Assembly: GCF_030818255.1 (NCBI RefSeq)
Contig: NZ_JAUTAG010000001.1
Location: forward strand, 3,224,001-3,288,000
Length of the DNA: 64,000 bases
Origin: Microbacterium sp. SORGH_AS_0969
Lineage (GTDB): Bacteria; Actinomycetota; Actinomycetes; Actinomycetales; Microbacteriaceae
Direction: 5' to 3'
Below the pieces are notes generated by a model. The model had not been told where the DNA came from. It did not search any database and worked only from the letters and a program-made list of their open reading frames with translations. Each line of letters begins with the position of its first letter. The stretch's first letter is position 1. A program made the position numbers and the translations under genes. Positions 26,899-38,228 of this stretch are shown here, in pieces.

Positions 26899-27074
26899 TT
26901 GCCGGATGCCTTCCGGTGAGCTAAACTCGACCCTTGGTGCGTCGTGTCCGCCCTTACCGGCACGTGACACCCGCGAGCCGAGCTCGCCGGATCGCACCGA
27001 GATTTGGGTCGAGAGACCCTCTCGACGTCATCAGACAACCGGAGCCGTGCGCTCCCGAATGAAACAGGTGTGAA
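26899..27074 (+). promoter_or_regulatory. rplU promoter and structured leader
   Basis: -35 TTGCCG (26899-26904), 17-nt spacer, -10 TAAACT (26922-26927). The leader of about 140 nt includes a perfect hairpin, GTCGAGAG (27008-27015) and CTCTCGAC (27019-27026). An L21-leader control element is known in other phyla; no match is claimed here. Confidence 0.65.
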
Positions 27075-27383
27075 GTGGTCTACGCAGTTGTGCGCGCCGG
27101 CGGCCGGCAGGAAAAGGTGGAGGTCGGCACGATCGTCGTGCTCGACCGCCAGGCGGCGAAGATCGGCGAGAGCATCCAGCTGCCCGCCGTCCTGTTCGTC
27201 GACGGCGACGCCGTCACGACCGACGCCGACAAGCTCGCGAAGGTCTCGGTCACGGCCGAGGTCCTCGGTGAGGAGCGCGGTCCGAAGATCGTGATCCAGA
27301 AGTTCAAGAACAAGACCGGCTACAAGAAGCGCCAGGGCCACCGTCAGGACCTCACGCGCGTCAAGATCACCGGCATCAAGTAA
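27075..27383 (+). CDS. rplU: 50S ribosomal protein L21
   Basis: 102 aa, normal length, starting at a GTG ([17 protein letters not shown]). C-terminal [16 protein letters not shown] is the rRNA-binding signature. Part of the 50S subunit next to L27's gene. First gene of rplU-rpmA, which probably continues into obg by read-through. Confidence 0.97.
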   Translation: MVYAVVRAGGRQEKVEVGTIVVLDRQAAKIGESIQLPAVLFVDGDAVTTDADKLAKVSVTAEVLGEERGPKIVIQKFKNKTGYKKRQGHRQDLTRVKITGIK

Positions 27384-27401
27384 GAGCCAGGAGACGCAGA
27401 G

Positions 27402-30131
<2,730 letters not shown>

Positions 30132-30135
30132 CGCG

Positions 30136-31395
30136 ATGACCACGATCGCCGTCTCCGTCGAGGAGCGCCTGCGTCTGGCGAAGGACGCGGCGCGACAGAT
30201 CGGCCTGCTCGACGCCGCCGCGAAGACGTCCCTCCTGAACGCGATCGCCGACGCCCTCGACGCCGCGACCGATGACATCGTGCTCGCGAACGCCGACGAC
30301 CTCGAGCGTGGTCGGGCGAACGCGATCGGCGACGCCCTTCTGGACCGTTTGCGCCTCGACGCGGGCCGCGTCGCCGCGCTGGCCGCAGCCGTCCGCGACG
30401 TCGCCGTGCTGCCCGACCCGGTCGGGCGGGTCCTCGATCGCCGCACCCTTCCGAACGGGCTCGCACTCGAGAAGGTCGCCGTGCCGTTCGGCGTGGTCGG
30501 CTCGATCTACGAGGCCCGACCCAACGTCACGGTCGACATCGCCGCTCTCGCCCTTCGATCGGGCAACGCCGTGGTGCTCCGGGGTGGCTCGGCCGCGCAG
30601 AGCTCCAACGCGGCACTCGTGACGGTCATGCGCGGGGCGCTCGCCTCGCAGGGTGTCTCGCCCGAGGCCGTGCAGACCGTCGATGACTTCGGTCGTGACG
30701 GCGCGCGCGCTCTGATGAACGCCCGTGGGCTCGTCGACGTGCTCGTCCCGCGGGGGAGCGCGTCGCTCATCGAGACGGTCGTCACCGAGTCGACCGTCCC
30801 CGTCATCGAGACGGGCGCGGGCGTCGTCCACGTCTACCTCGATGAGACGGCGCGTGCCGACTGGGCGCGCGAGATCGTCCTGAACGCCAAGACCCAGCGA
30901 CCGAGCGTCTGCAACTCCGTCGAGACGGTGCTGGTGCACCGCGCGGCGGCCGACCGTCTGCTGCCCGAGCTGCTGGTCTCGCTCGCCGAGGCCGGGGTCA
31001 GCGTGCACGGCGACTCGACGGTCGCGGGCTACGACCCGCGCGTCGTCGCGGCCACCGACGCCGACTGGGCGGCCGAGTACCTCAGCCTCGACCTGGCGGT
31101 GCGCGTCGTGGACGATCTCGACGCCGCCCTCGACCACATCCGGCGCTATTCGACCCATCACACCGAGTCGATCATCACCGACGACGACACCGCGGCGCAG
31201 CGCTTCCTCGCCGAGGTCGATTCGGCGGTGGTGCTCGTCAACGCGTCGACCCGCTTCACCGACGGCGGCGAGTTCGGATTCGGTGCCGAGGTCGGGATCT
31301 CCACCCAGAAACTTCACGCGCGCGGCCCGATGGGTCTCGCCGAGCTCACGAGCACCAAGTGGCTCGGGCGCGGCGACGGACAGGTCCGCGTCTAA
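30136..31395 (+). CDS. proA: Gamma-glutamyl phosphate reductase
   Basis: 419 aa NADPH-dependent aldehyde-dehydrogenase-fold enzyme making glutamate semialdehyde for proline synthesis. Signatures: PFGVVGSIYEARPNVTVD, the catalytic cysteine region KTQRPSVCNSVETVL (about residue 259), and EFGFGAEVGISTQKLHARGPMGL near the end. It acts directly after ProB, whose product is unstable, consistent with the 4-nt spacing. Confidence 0.97.
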   Translation: MTTIAVSVEERLRLAKDAARQIGLLDAAAKTSLLNAIADALDAATDDIVLANADDLERGRANAIGDALLDRLRLDAGRVAALAAAVRDVAVLPDPVGRVLDRRTLPNGLALEKVAVPFGVVGSIYEARPNVTVDIAALALRSGNAVVLRGGSAAQSSNAALVTVMRGALASQGVSPEAVQTVDDFGRDGARALMNARGLVDVLVPRGSASLIETVVTESTVPVIETGAGVVHVYLDETARADWAREIVLNAKTQRPSVCNSVETVLVHRAAADRLLPELLVSLAEAGVSVHGDSTVAGYDPRVVAATDADWAAEYLSLDLAVRVVDDLDAALDHIRRYSTHHTESIITDDDTAAQRFLAEVDSAVVLVNASTRFTDGGEFGFGAEVGISTQKLHARGPMGLAELTSTKWLGRGDGQVRV

Positions 31396-31400
31396 CCGCC

Positions 31401-31406
31401 TAAAAT
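31401..31406 (+). promoter_or_regulatory. -10 hexamer before the small membrane gene and nadD
   Basis: TAAAAT at 31401-31406, giving a leader of about 33 nt that includes GGAG (31437-31440) before the ATG at 31446. Confidence 0.5.
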
Positions 31407-31445
31407 GGCACTGCGCGCCGCGCAGACACCCGAAACGGAGCACTG

Positions 31446-31670
31446 ATGACTTTCGCCTCACTTCTCGCCCATGCCGCCGAAGAGGCCGGTCACCACGGCG
31501 GCAACGTGCAGGCCCAGACCTTCTGGTTCGGCGCCCTCGCCTTCGTCGTGTTCGTGTCGCTCAGCCTCGTCACGCTGTCGTACCGCAACGTCTCGAACCG
31601 TCACGCGCACAAGGCCGAGGCCTACACGAAGAAGCACGGGACGCCGACGCCCGAGGCGCACGGCCACTGA
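31446..31670 (+). CDS. Small single-span membrane protein
   Basis: 74 aa. His/Ala-rich N-terminus ([12 protein letters not shown]), one TM helix ([21 protein letters not shown]), and a basic, His-ending C-terminus ([13 protein letters not shown]). The histidines at both ends could bind metal, but no family is recognised. It has its own promoter and SD, and sits 10 nt before nadD. Confidence 0.75.
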   Translation: MTFASLLAHAAEEAGHHGGNVQAQTFWFGALAFVVFVSLSLVTLSYRNVSNRHAHKAEAYTKKHGTPTPEAHGH

Positions 31671-31680
31671 GGCCCACCGT

Positions 31681-32277
31681 ATGTCGGTGACGCGAGCCCC
31701 TCGCATCGGGGTCATGGGTGGGACGTTCGATCCCATCCATCACGGTCACCTGGTGGCGGCGAGCGAGGTCGCGCAGTCCTTCGACCTCGATGAGGTCGTC
31801 TTCGTGCCCACGGGCCGCCCGTGGCAGAAGGACGAGGTCACGGCGAGCGAACACCGCTACCTCATGACGGTGATCGCGACCGCCTCGAACCCGCAGTTCA
31901 CCGTGAGCCGGGTCGACATCGATCGCGACGGCCCGACGTACACCATCGACACGCTGCGTGATCTGAAGAGGCAGCGCCCCGGCGCCGACCTGTTCTTCAT
32001 CACCGGCGCCGACGCGGTCGCACAGATCCTCAGCTGGCGCAATCACCAGGAACTGTGGGATCTGGCGCACTTCGTCGCCGTCTCCCGCCCGGGACACGTC
32101 CTGACCACCGAGGGACTCCCCACCGAAGATGTGAGTCAGCTCGAGATCCCGGCCCTGTCGATCTCATCCACAGACTGCCGCGCCCGTGTGCGCCGAGGAC
32201 ACCCGGTGTGGTACCTCGTGCCCGACGGTGTCGTGCAGTACATCGCGAAGCACCACCTCTACCGGAGTAACGCATGA
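31681..32277 (+). CDS. nadD: Nicotinate-nucleotide adenylyltransferase
   Basis: 198 aa. Converts nicotinate mononucleotide to deamido-NAD. Nucleotidyltransferase signature [12 protein letters not shown] at residues 14-25 and the C-terminal [13 protein letters not shown] (ISSTxIR-like). The ATG at 31681 follows the small membrane gene. The stop overlaps the next ATG (ATGA). Confidence 0.95.
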   Translation: MSVTRAPRIGVMGGTFDPIHHGHLVAASEVAQSFDLDEVVFVPTGRPWQKDEVTASEHRYLMTVIATASNPQFTVSRVDIDRDGPTYTIDTLRDLKRQRPGADLFFITGADAVAQILSWRNHQELWDLAHFVAVSRPGHVLTTEGLPTEDVSQLEIPALSISSTDCRARVRRGHPVWYLVPDGVVQYIAKHHLYRSNA

Positions 32278-33365
32278 GCACTTCCGAGAACAATGGAACC
32301 CCGCCGCTGACGCGGCGCCAGCTGCGCGAGATCCGCAACACCGGCGCGACGCCGATCATCCCGACGCCGCCGGTCGAGCCCGCCGTCGAGGCGGCGCCCG
32401 AGCCCCCGATCGCGAACGAGCCCGCGGTCGCGAACGAGCCCGCGGTCGCCGAGGACGCGCCGGTCGCGCACGACGAGCGCATCGCAGATGGACAGCCCGG
32501 GTCGCCCGACGAGCCCACGTCGCACGACGACCGCGCGACGCAGGAGCCGCCGGTGGAGCCCGACGCTCCCGCCTCCTCGACGCAGCCCGCGCAGCCCGTG
32601 ACGACGCCGGAACCGGCCGTGATCGGACTCCCCTCGTCAGCTGTCGACGACAATTCGGCGTACGCACCGACCGGACTCACCCGGCGTCAGGTGCGCGCGC
32701 AGGAGAAGATCCGCACGGCGTCGGTGCCTGTCATCTCGCCCGATCTCACCCCGGCCGTCCCCGGACAGAGCACACCCACGGGAGACCTCCCGGCGATCTT
32801 CCGCCCGGCCGTCGCCGAGGAGCCGGAAGCCACCGAACCCGTCCCCGCGCCGCCGGTCTCATCGACGGTGAACCCCGAACTCGGATCCGACCTCCTCAAC
32901 GGCGCGACGCCCGACATCTCGCTGCCGCCCTCTTTCGATCAGCTGATCGCGCGTAGCGGCGCCGCGACGGGGTCGGTCTCGACCCCGAACGCGCTGATCC
33001 TCTCGGACGCCCCCGTCGGCGGACCGCTGGTCGCTCCGGTGACGGCGACGGGCGAGGTCATGATCACGGGAACGTTCGAACTTCCCCAGGGCCTGGGGTC
33101 CGTCGGCCACGCCCCCGGCACCACCGACGGCCGCGAAGCGGACGCCGTCCTCCTCGACGGAGAGCTACCGGCCGCGTCGTCGCCCACGCCGATCGCCGCC
33201 AGCGCGGCGATCAGCACCGTCAAGCAGCCGGGCGACATCATCCGCCCGCCCGCGCCGGAGAAGGGCAGCAAGCTCGTCATCGGCCTCATCATCACCACCG
33301 GCGCTCTGGCGATCGCCGTGGCGGTGGCTCTCGCCATCGCCGTCACGACAGGAGTATTCGGATGA
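32274..33365 (+). CDS. Pro/Ala-rich protein with a C-terminal transmembrane anchor
   Basis: 363 aa. The N-terminus [15 protein letters not shown] and a second copy-like motif [14 protein letters not shown] (near residue 137) are short basic segments in a long disordered Pro/Ala/Glu region. One TM helix lies at the C-terminus ([25 protein letters not shown]), so it is probably tail-anchored with the bulk in the cytoplasm. The TRRQxR motifs recur in actinobacterial proteins of this locus. Function unknown. Coupled to nadD and rsfS by ATGA overlaps. Confidence 0.8.
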   Translation: MSTSENNGTPPLTRRQLREIRNTGATPIIPTPPVEPAVEAAPEPPIANEPAVANEPAVAEDAPVAHDERIADGQPGSPDEPTSHDDRATQEPPVEPDAPASSTQPAQPVTTPEPAVIGLPSSAVDDNSAYAPTGLTRRQVRAQEKIRTASVPVISPDLTPAVPGQSTPTGDLPAIFRPAVAEEPEATEPVPAPPVSSTVNPELGSDLLNGATPDISLPPSFDQLIARSGAATGSVSTPNALILSDAPVGGPLVAPVTATGEVMITGTFELPQGLGSVGHAPGTTDGREADAVLLDGELPAASSPTPIAASAAISTVKQPGDIIRPPAPEKGSKLVIGLIITTGALAIAVAVALAIAVTTGVFG

Positions 33366-33739
33366 CCGCGACCCAGAACGGCCGCGAGATGGCACAGATC
33401 GCCGCTCTCGCCGCCGACAGCAAGTCGGGCGAGGACCTCGTCGCCCTGGACGTCTCGGAGCCCCTGCCGCTCGTCGACATCTTCCTGCTCGTGACGGGCC
33501 GCAACGAGCGCAACGTCGCGGCCATCGCCGACGAGATCGAAGAGAAGCTCCTCGAGGCGGGTCACAAGCGCCTTCGGCGCGAGGGGCGCCAGGAGTCACG
33601 CTGGGTCCTGCTCGATTTCGGCGACCTCGTCGTGCACGTCTTCCACGAGGAGGAGCGCGTCTACTACGGCCTCGAGCGCCTCTGGAAGGACTGCCCCGTC
33701 ATTCCTCTCGAGCTGCCGAGCCCGGCCACGGCGGACTGA
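33362..33739 (+). CDS. rsfS: Ribosomal silencing factor RsfS
   Basis: 125 aa. Binds L14 on the 50S subunit and blocks joining of the 30S subunit in starvation. Signatures: GEDLVALDVSEPLPLVDIFLLVTGRNERNV, and GRQESRWVLLDFGDLVVHVFHEEERVYYGLERLW. Start overlaps the previous stop (ATGA). It ends the long rne-to-rsfS cluster; a strong hairpin follows. Confidence 0.96.
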   Translation: MTATQNGREMAQIAALAADSKSGEDLVALDVSEPLPLVDIFLLVTGRNERNVAAIADEIEEKLLEAGHKRLRREGRQESRWVLLDFGDLVVHVFHEEERVYYGLERLWKDCPVIPLELPSPATAD

Positions 33740-33754
33740 CCCGCGCCGACACGG

Positions 33755-33790
33755 CGAATGCCCCCGCGCCTCTCGGCGCGGGGGCATTCG
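33755..33790 (+). terminator. Hairpin terminator after rsfS
   Basis: Perfect 16-bp stem CGAATGCCCCCGCGCC (33755-33770) with 33775-33790, loop TCTC. It also faces the minus-strand small gene that ends at 33815. Confidence 0.85.
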
Positions 33791-33814
33791 TGCGTCTTCG
33801 CGAGGAGCTTGTGG

Positions 33815-33953
33815 CTAGGAGCAGGTGTAGGTCACGCCGTTCACGTCGTGGGTTCCCGCCCCGAGATCGACACACGTGCCGATCAGGTTCGCGAAGACGA
33901 CGATGAGGATGATCCCGACGATGATCGAACCGACGAGCCGAAGGTGACGTCAT
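33815..33953 (-). pseudogene. Small membrane protein gene with a frameshift just after its start
   Basis: Minus-strand sequence encodes LVGSIIVGIILIVVFANLIG, a TM helix, then TCVDLGAGTHDVNGVTYTCS and a TAG at 33815-33817. This frame has no start codon: it opens right after the TAXI gene's TGA. An ATG at 33951-33953 overlaps that TGA as ATGA but is one base out of frame. Deleting one base near 33938 would give MTSPS joined to LVGSII and so on, a plausible membrane-anchored protein of about 45 aa with two cysteines. No homologue is claimed. A base-calling error is the main alternative. Confidence 0.5.
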
Positions 33954-34879
33954 CCGTAGCGCTGACGATATCGGCGTTCGGCGGCCGGGTGCAGGGCGAG
34001 GGGGAGGGTATCGATGAGGCTCGCCGGGGTCAGGTACTGGATGCCGAGAGCGCCAGGAGGCACGAGAGCGGCGGCGTCATCGATCAGCACGTCGACGAGT
34101 CGCTCGACCACGAGATCATCGAGATCCTCACGCGCGACGAGAAGAGTCGCCACCCCGATCGCCCGGATAGGTGCCGACGCACCGTACACACCCGCCGGGA
34201 TCGTCGTCGCGACATAGGCATCGGGGGAGCGGCGACGCAACTCAGGCAGCACCGTGGTGATGTCGAGGACGGCAATCGGCGTTCGCTCCGCGAGGTCGGC
34301 GATCTGGGGCGTCGGGATTCCCCCCGACCAGAACAGGGCGTCGATGCGGCCCTGGTCGAGGTCGGCCACGGCATCCCGGAAAGACCTCTCGACGGTGAGG
34401 GGCCCCCGATCGCCCGGGCCGAGGCCCGCGGCATCCAGAACCCGACGCGCCGTCGCAGCGGCTCCTGATCCGGGGGCGCCCAGCGAGACGACGCGCCCGG
34501 CGAGCTCCGGGAGCGAGCGGGGGCCGTCGTGTGCGCGGACCACGCATTGGAGGTAGTTCTGGTGCACGCGTCCGATCGCGACGAAGGCATCGCGTCCGCG
34601 GGCCTCCGCGGCGGCATCCGCCAGCGACAGCGCGAGGTCGATCTCCTGATCGCCGAGCAGGGCGAGGTTCTCGACGCTCCCCTGCGTGGCGAGCACGGTG
34701 ATCCCCGCCTCGGCACCGGCTGCCTCCCTCAGCAGCTCCCCGAACTGGAGGTAGCTGCCGCCCGCTTCACCGCAGCCGAGCCGGACGACCGGGATACCCG
34801 TGGGGGCGCATCCGGCGAGAGCGATCGCGCCGAGTACGGCGCTCGCACAGAGGAAGCCGCGCCGGCTGACCGCCGTCAC
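33950..34879 (-). CDS. TAXI family TRAP transporter solute-binding lipoprotein
   Basis: 309 aa. Signal peptide RRGFLCASAVLGAIALAGC with lipobox LAGC. The mature protein starts PVVRLGCGEAGGSYLQFGELLREAAG and continues TQGSVENLALLGDQEIDLALSLADAA, typical of TAXI proteins, which feed TRAP importers. No TRAP permease is nearby. I chose the GTG at 34879, which overlaps the stop of the upstream kinase remnant (GTGA) and puts the signal peptide at the N-terminus. The frame is open back through the tRNA gene, which is not a real extension. Confidence 0.85.
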   Translation of the reverse strand: MTAVSRRGFLCASAVLGAIALAGCAPTGIPVVRLGCGEAGGSYLQFGELLREAAGAEAGITVLATQGSVENLALLGDQEIDLALSLADAAAEARGRDAFVAIGRVHQNYLQCVVRAHDGPRSLPELAGRVVSLGAPGSGAAATARRVLDAAGLGPGDRGPLTVERSFRDAVADLDQGRIDALFWSGGIPTPQIADLAERTPIAVLDITTVLPELRRRSPDAYVATTIPAGVYGASAPIRAIGVATLLVAREDLDDLVVERLVDVLIDDAAALVPPGALGIQYLTPASLIDTLPLALHPAAERRYRQRYG

Positions 34880-35140
34880 GTCCGCCTCCAGACCAGGCGG
34901 ACCGACAGACCGCCGAGCGGGGAACGCGCGAGTTCCATCCGCCCGTCGGCGGCTCGCAGGAGCTGCACCACGATCGCGAGGCCCAGCCCGGTACCGGCGC
35001 GCGACGAGTCCCGTCCCGCACGCCAGAACCGCGTGCCCATGCGGGACAGATCCTCGTCGTCGAGATTCTCGCCGGAGTCGTCGGTCGCGTCGCGCTGACC
35101 CGAACGGATCCGGATGCCGAGGCTCCCGGCATCCGGATCC
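34876..35140 (-). pseudogene. C-terminal remnant of a sensor histidine kinase
   Basis: The last 85 or so residues show the end of a HATPase_c domain: DDSGENLDDEDLSRMGTRFW (F-box region), then AGTGLGLAIVVQLLRAADG (G2 box) and a terminal SVRLVW strand. Upstream of about 35140 no kinase-like sequence can be followed in any frame, and the N-box, H-box and sensor are absent; a tRNA gene and terminator stand there instead. The stop overlaps the TAXI start (GTGA), so this was a kinase-TAXI operon. No response regulator remains. The break lies at a 13-bp inverted repeat. Confidence 0.7.
35106..35140. repeat. Perfect inverted repeat at the kinase break
   Basis: GGATCCGGATGCC (35106-35118) and its reverse complement (35128-35140) with a 9-nt spacer. 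Each arm contains the over-represented heptamer GGATGCC/GGCATCC. Confidence 0.75.
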
Positions 35141-35360
35141 CTGTCTGCCTCGCGACGGCGGTGCCCCGCACGCTCGTGCCCGACGCGTCGAGAAGGAGCC
35201 CCACGGTGCGAGCGGGGCGTGCGCGGAACCGGAGATCGCCACCGGATACGGATGCCGAACGCGAAACCGTCCGGATCCGTTGACGTTCTCCGGATCTGGC
35301 GCACCGGCGCGCGAGGGCGGTCCGATCGAACACCGTGATCGAACAGCCCGAAGGAACGAA

Positions 35361-35388
35361 GAAAGCCCCCGCCGAAGCGGAGGCTTTC
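35361..35388 (-). terminator. tRNA-Ala terminator
   Basis: On the minus strand GAAAGCCTCCGC pairs with GCGGGGGCTTTC around a TTCG tetraloop, followed by TTCGTT. It lies just downstream of the tRNA gene. Confidence 0.85.
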
Positions 35389-35394
35389 TCTGGG

Positions 35395-35467
35395 TGGACC
35401 TGAGGGGACTCGAACCCCTGACCCCCTGCATGCCATGCAGGTGCGCTACCAGCTGCGCCACAGGCCC
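35395..35467 (-). tRNA. tRNA-Ala (GGC anticodon)
   Basis: 73-nt cloverleaf. Acceptor stem GGGCCTG/CAGGTCC includes the G3-U70 pair that identifies alanine tRNAs. Anticodon stem CCTGC/GCAGG with loop ATGGCAT gives anticodon GGC, reading GCC. The T arm has GGTTCGAGTCC. The CCA end is not encoded (ACC is followed by C). No other tRNA is adjacent. Confidence 0.97.
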
Positions 35468-35510
35468 GTTTTTTGTTTTCCGCCCCGTTCGAGGCAACTC
35501 CATGAGCCTA

Positions 35511-36416
35511 CTACACGCGATCGAGTGGCAAGAAATCGGCGCCGCCGGGCGTGTCGCCTGCGGCTCCGACGGACGTCAGCACAGCGCGTCGAAGACCCTG
35601 CGCACGGTCGCTCAGGGCGCGCTGACGGGCGACGTACTGCGCCTTGCCCTCCGCCGTCTCGATGGCGACGGGCGAGTACCCCCAGGCGCGGAGGTCGTAC
35701 GGGGATGCCTCCATATCGAGCGTCCGGATGTCACGCGCCAGTTCGAAAGCGTCGAGGAGGAGGGGCCCGGGGACGAGGGGTCCGAGCTTCACGGCCCACT
35801 TGTACACGTCCATTCCCGCGTGCAGGCAGCCGGGCTGTTCGCGATCCGTCTGGGTCTCGCGCGACAGTGGCTCGCGGTTGCGCGGCACGGCGTCGGGCGA
35901 GAAGAAGCGGAAGGCGTCGAAGTGGCTGCAGCGGAGATCGTGCGCGTCGACGACGGCATCCGTCCCGTCCCTCCCCAGTCGCAACGGGACGTCGTGGCGC
36001 ACCTCGTCGACGCGGTACGCCATCGCCCATTCGTGAAGGCCGAAGCAGCCGAACTGCGCGGGCCGGTGCAGCGTCGCGCGGAGGAGGTTCACGATGCCGC
36101 GGTACAGCGATCCGCGCTCGATCCGGAAGGCCTCGGCATCCACCCGCACCCCGCTGCCCTCGCGGCGGTACCAGCGCCAGCCGACGCGCTCGTCGGCGTC
36201 GTCGAGCACGACCCCGTGGCCCGGGTGCCACCGCCGGAGGATCGCCGGCTTGTACGAGTAGTAGGTGAAGAGGAAGTCCTCGACGGGATGCTTCTGCGCG
36301 CGGCTCGCCCGCGCGCGGTGCTCCGCCGTCAGGGCGTCGGCGCGAGCCGCGTGCGCCTCGGCCGCCGCCGTCCATTCGTCACGACCGAGGACCGTGTCGA
36401 CGAGCAGCGCGGTCAT
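35511..36416 (-). CDS. Putative 3-methyladenine DNA glycosylase
   Basis: 301 aa, soluble. Conserved blocks KHPVEDFLFTYYSYKPAILRRWHPGHGVVL and QPGCLHAGMDVYKWAVKLGPLVPG are those of an actinobacterial family usually labelled 3-methyladenine DNA glycosylase. I cannot see a helix-hairpin-helix GPD motif, so the enzymatic assignment rests on family naming and is unproven. Its start overlaps the stop of the HMCES/YedK gene upstream (ATGA), which fits a role with abasic-site repair. Confidence 0.65.
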   Translation of the reverse strand: MTALLVDTVLGRDEWTAAAEAHAARADALTAEHRARASRAQKHPVEDFLFTYYSYKPAILRRWHPGHGVVLDDADERVGWRWYRREGSGVRVDAEAFRIERGSLYRGIVNLLRATLHRPAQFGCFGLHEWAMAYRVDEVRHDVPLRLGRDGTDAVVDAHDLRCSHFDAFRFFSPDAVPRNREPLSRETQTDREQPGCLHAGMDVYKWAVKLGPLVPGPLLLDAFELARDIRTLDMEASPYDLRAWGYSPVAIETAEGKAQYVARQRALSDRAQGLRRAVLTSVGAAGDTPGGADFLPLDRV

Positions 36417-37123
36417 TCGACCGGCTCGACGAGGGCGGGGGAGTCGTTGCGAACGTTGCCCACGGCCGGCGACACGACGTGGTCGTCGAGCGTCTCGGCG
36501 ACATCGGGGGCCGCATCGATCGCCGCATCGAGGATGTCACCGACGTTCTCGGTCGTCGGGTCGAGCCACGCGTCGGCGAAGTCGGGATCCATGAACAGGG
36601 GCATCCGGTCGTGGATCGACCCCAGTCGGCCGATCGAATCGCGGGTGAGGATCGTGCAGCTGAGCACCCAGCGAGCCGGATCGTCGTCAGCACGCGCGGG
36701 GTCCTTCCACCACTCGTAGAGGCCCGCGAAGAAGAGGGGTGAGCCGTCGGCGGGGTGGATGTAGTGCGGCGTCTTGCCCTCGTCGGTCGTCTTCCACTCG
36801 TAGTACCCGGATGCCGGGATCACCGCGCGCCTCTTGATGAGGGCGTTGCGGAACATCGGCTTGTCTTCGATCTCTTCGGATCGCGCGTTGAAAGCGCGGG
36901 CGCCGATCTTGACGTCTTTGGCCCACCCGGGGACGAGTCCCCACCGCGCGGCCTCCAGCCGACGGACCGGGGGCTCGGTCTTCACCGAGTCGAGCACGAT
37001 CGCCACCGACGACGTCGGCGCGATGTTGTAGGAGGGCGGGGGCAGTTCATCGCTCTCGACATCGACGCGCAGGACGCCCACCAACTCTGAGGCCACGTTG
37101 GCCACGACGAATCGACCGCACAT
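36413..37123 (-). CDS. yedK: SOS response-associated peptidase / abasic-site shield (YedK/HMCES)
   Basis: 236 aa. The protein starts MCGRF, placing the catalytic Cys2 that forms a thiazolidine crosslink with abasic sites in single-stranded DNA after Met removal. Other SRAP motifs: RWGLVPGWAKD, FNARSEEIEDKPMFRNAL, RRAVIPASGYYEWK, FAGLYEWW, and the active-site His in DRMPLFMD. I chose the ATG at 37123 because Cys2 must follow it, and minus-strand TACGGT ends 6 nt upstream. Coupled by ATGA to the glycosylase-like gene. Confidence 0.93.
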   Translation of the reverse strand: MCGRFVVANVASELVGVLRVDVESDELPPPSYNIAPTSSVAIVLDSVKTEPPVRRLEAARWGLVPGWAKDVKIGARAFNARSEEIEDKPMFRNALIKRRAVIPASGYYEWKTTDEGKTPHYIHPADGSPLFFAGLYEWWKDPARADDDPARWVLSCTILTRDSIGRLGSIHDRMPLFMDPDFADAWLDPTTENVGDILDAAIDAAPDVAETLDDHVVSPAVGNVRNDSPALVEPVE

Positions 37124-37129
37124 GCCTCC

Positions 37130-37135
37130 ACCGTA
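37130..37135 (-). promoter_or_regulatory. -10 hexamer of a probably leaderless gene
   Basis: Minus-strand TACGGT, 6 nt from the yedK ATG. A GGAGG lies only one base from the ATG, too close to act as a normal SD. Confidence 0.45.
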
Positions 37136-37191
37136 CGCGCCCCCTCCGACATCGGGCCGGGCGCGTGGCATCCGCGATCAGCCGTCCGCCG

Positions 37192-38223
37192 TCACGCGTC
37201 CGACGCGATGACTCCGGTGCTCTCGAGTCGGTCGAGCAGGGCAGCCCCGTCCGACCCCGTGACCCAGGGCACTTCGGATGCCGAGTGGTCGTCGACGACC
37301 GTCCGTCCACCGGCGAGCACGGCTTCAGCGGGAAGGAGCCGACGGATCGCCACGGCGGCGACGTTCTGCGGATGGTCGATCGCGAACTGCGTGTAGATCG
37401 CGTCGTCGTGCTGACCGTCGTCACCCACCAGCAGCCACTTGACGTGGGGGAACTCACTCGCGAGTCTGCGGAGGTTCTGCTCCTTGTGGTCGCGGCCGCT
37501 GCGGAACCAACGGTCGTGCGTCGGCCCCCAGTCGGTCAGCAGGAACGAACCCGCGGGGAACAGGTGTCGGCGCATGAAGCGCGTGAGCGTCGGGGCGACG
37601 TTCCAGGCTCCGGTGGACAGATAGATCACGGGGGTGCCGGGGTGCTCGCGCGTGAGCCGCTCCAGCATCACGGCCATGCCCGGCACGGGCTGGCGCGCGT
37701 GCTCGTCGAGCACGAACGAGTTCCAGGCGGCGAGGAGCGGGCGGGGGAGCGCCGTGACCATGACCGTGTCGTCGATGTCGCTCACGACGCCGAACCGCAC
37801 GTCGGTGCCGACGATGAAGACACGGGTCTCTGCGGGCTGGCTCCCCTCCACCGACATGGTGATGGTTTGCCATCCCGGCGCGAGCGTCGCGGGCAGCCGC
37901 GCATCGATGACACCGCCGCGGTCGGCCGACACCTCGTGCGTCACTCCGTCGATGACGACGCTGACCCTCGCCATGCCGACGGGGACGGCCGCGAAGCTGC
38001 GCCAGCCCCGAAGGCTGGCGAACTCGCCCGTGGACGTCCGCTTGAGGGGAGGCGCGATGAGCACGCGGCCCAGGACGCGGATCCATTCCTCGGTGCCGTA
38101 CCCCGGAAAGCCGGTGACGGCGGGACGCAGTCCACGCGCGCGGGCGCGCTTCTCGCGCCACCGATGGAAGCGGCGCTCCAGTCGGGCGAACCAGAGCACT
38201 TTGGCGCGGGGGGAACGAGGCAT
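37192..38223 (-). CDS. App1-type phosphatase domain protein (DUF2183)
   Basis: 343 aa, no signal peptide. A beta-rich N-terminal half precedes a HAD-like catalytic domain: DIDDTV near residue 150 (nucleophile motif DxDxT), YLSTGAWN (motif II), LLVGDDGQHD (acidic motif). This pattern matches yeast App1, a phosphatidate phosphatase; the bacterial substrate is unknown. It starts 5 nt after the DedA stop, suggesting a membrane-lipid related operon. Confidence 0.88.
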   Translation of the reverse strand: MPRSPRAKVLWFARLERRFHRWREKRARARGLRPAVTGFPGYGTEEWIRVLGRVLIAPPLKRTSTGEFASLRGWRSFAAVPVGMARVSVVIDGVTHEVSADRGGVIDARLPATLAPGWQTITMSVEGSQPAETRVFIVGTDVRFGVVSDIDDTVMVTALPRPLLAAWNSFVLDEHARQPVPGMAVMLERLTREHPGTPVIYLSTGAWNVAPTLTRFMRRHLFPAGSFLLTDWGPTHDRWFRSGRDHKEQNLRRLASEFPHVKWLLVGDDGQHDDAIYTQFAIDHPQNVAAVAIRRLLPAEAVLAGGRTVVDDHSASEVPWVTGSDGAALLDRLESTGVIASDA

Positions 38224-38228
38224 CCGCC

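Noticed and set aside
34880..35503. N-terminal extension of the TAXI protein through the tRNA-Ala gene
   Set aside because: The extension reads the tRNA as protein and the signal peptide begins at 34879.
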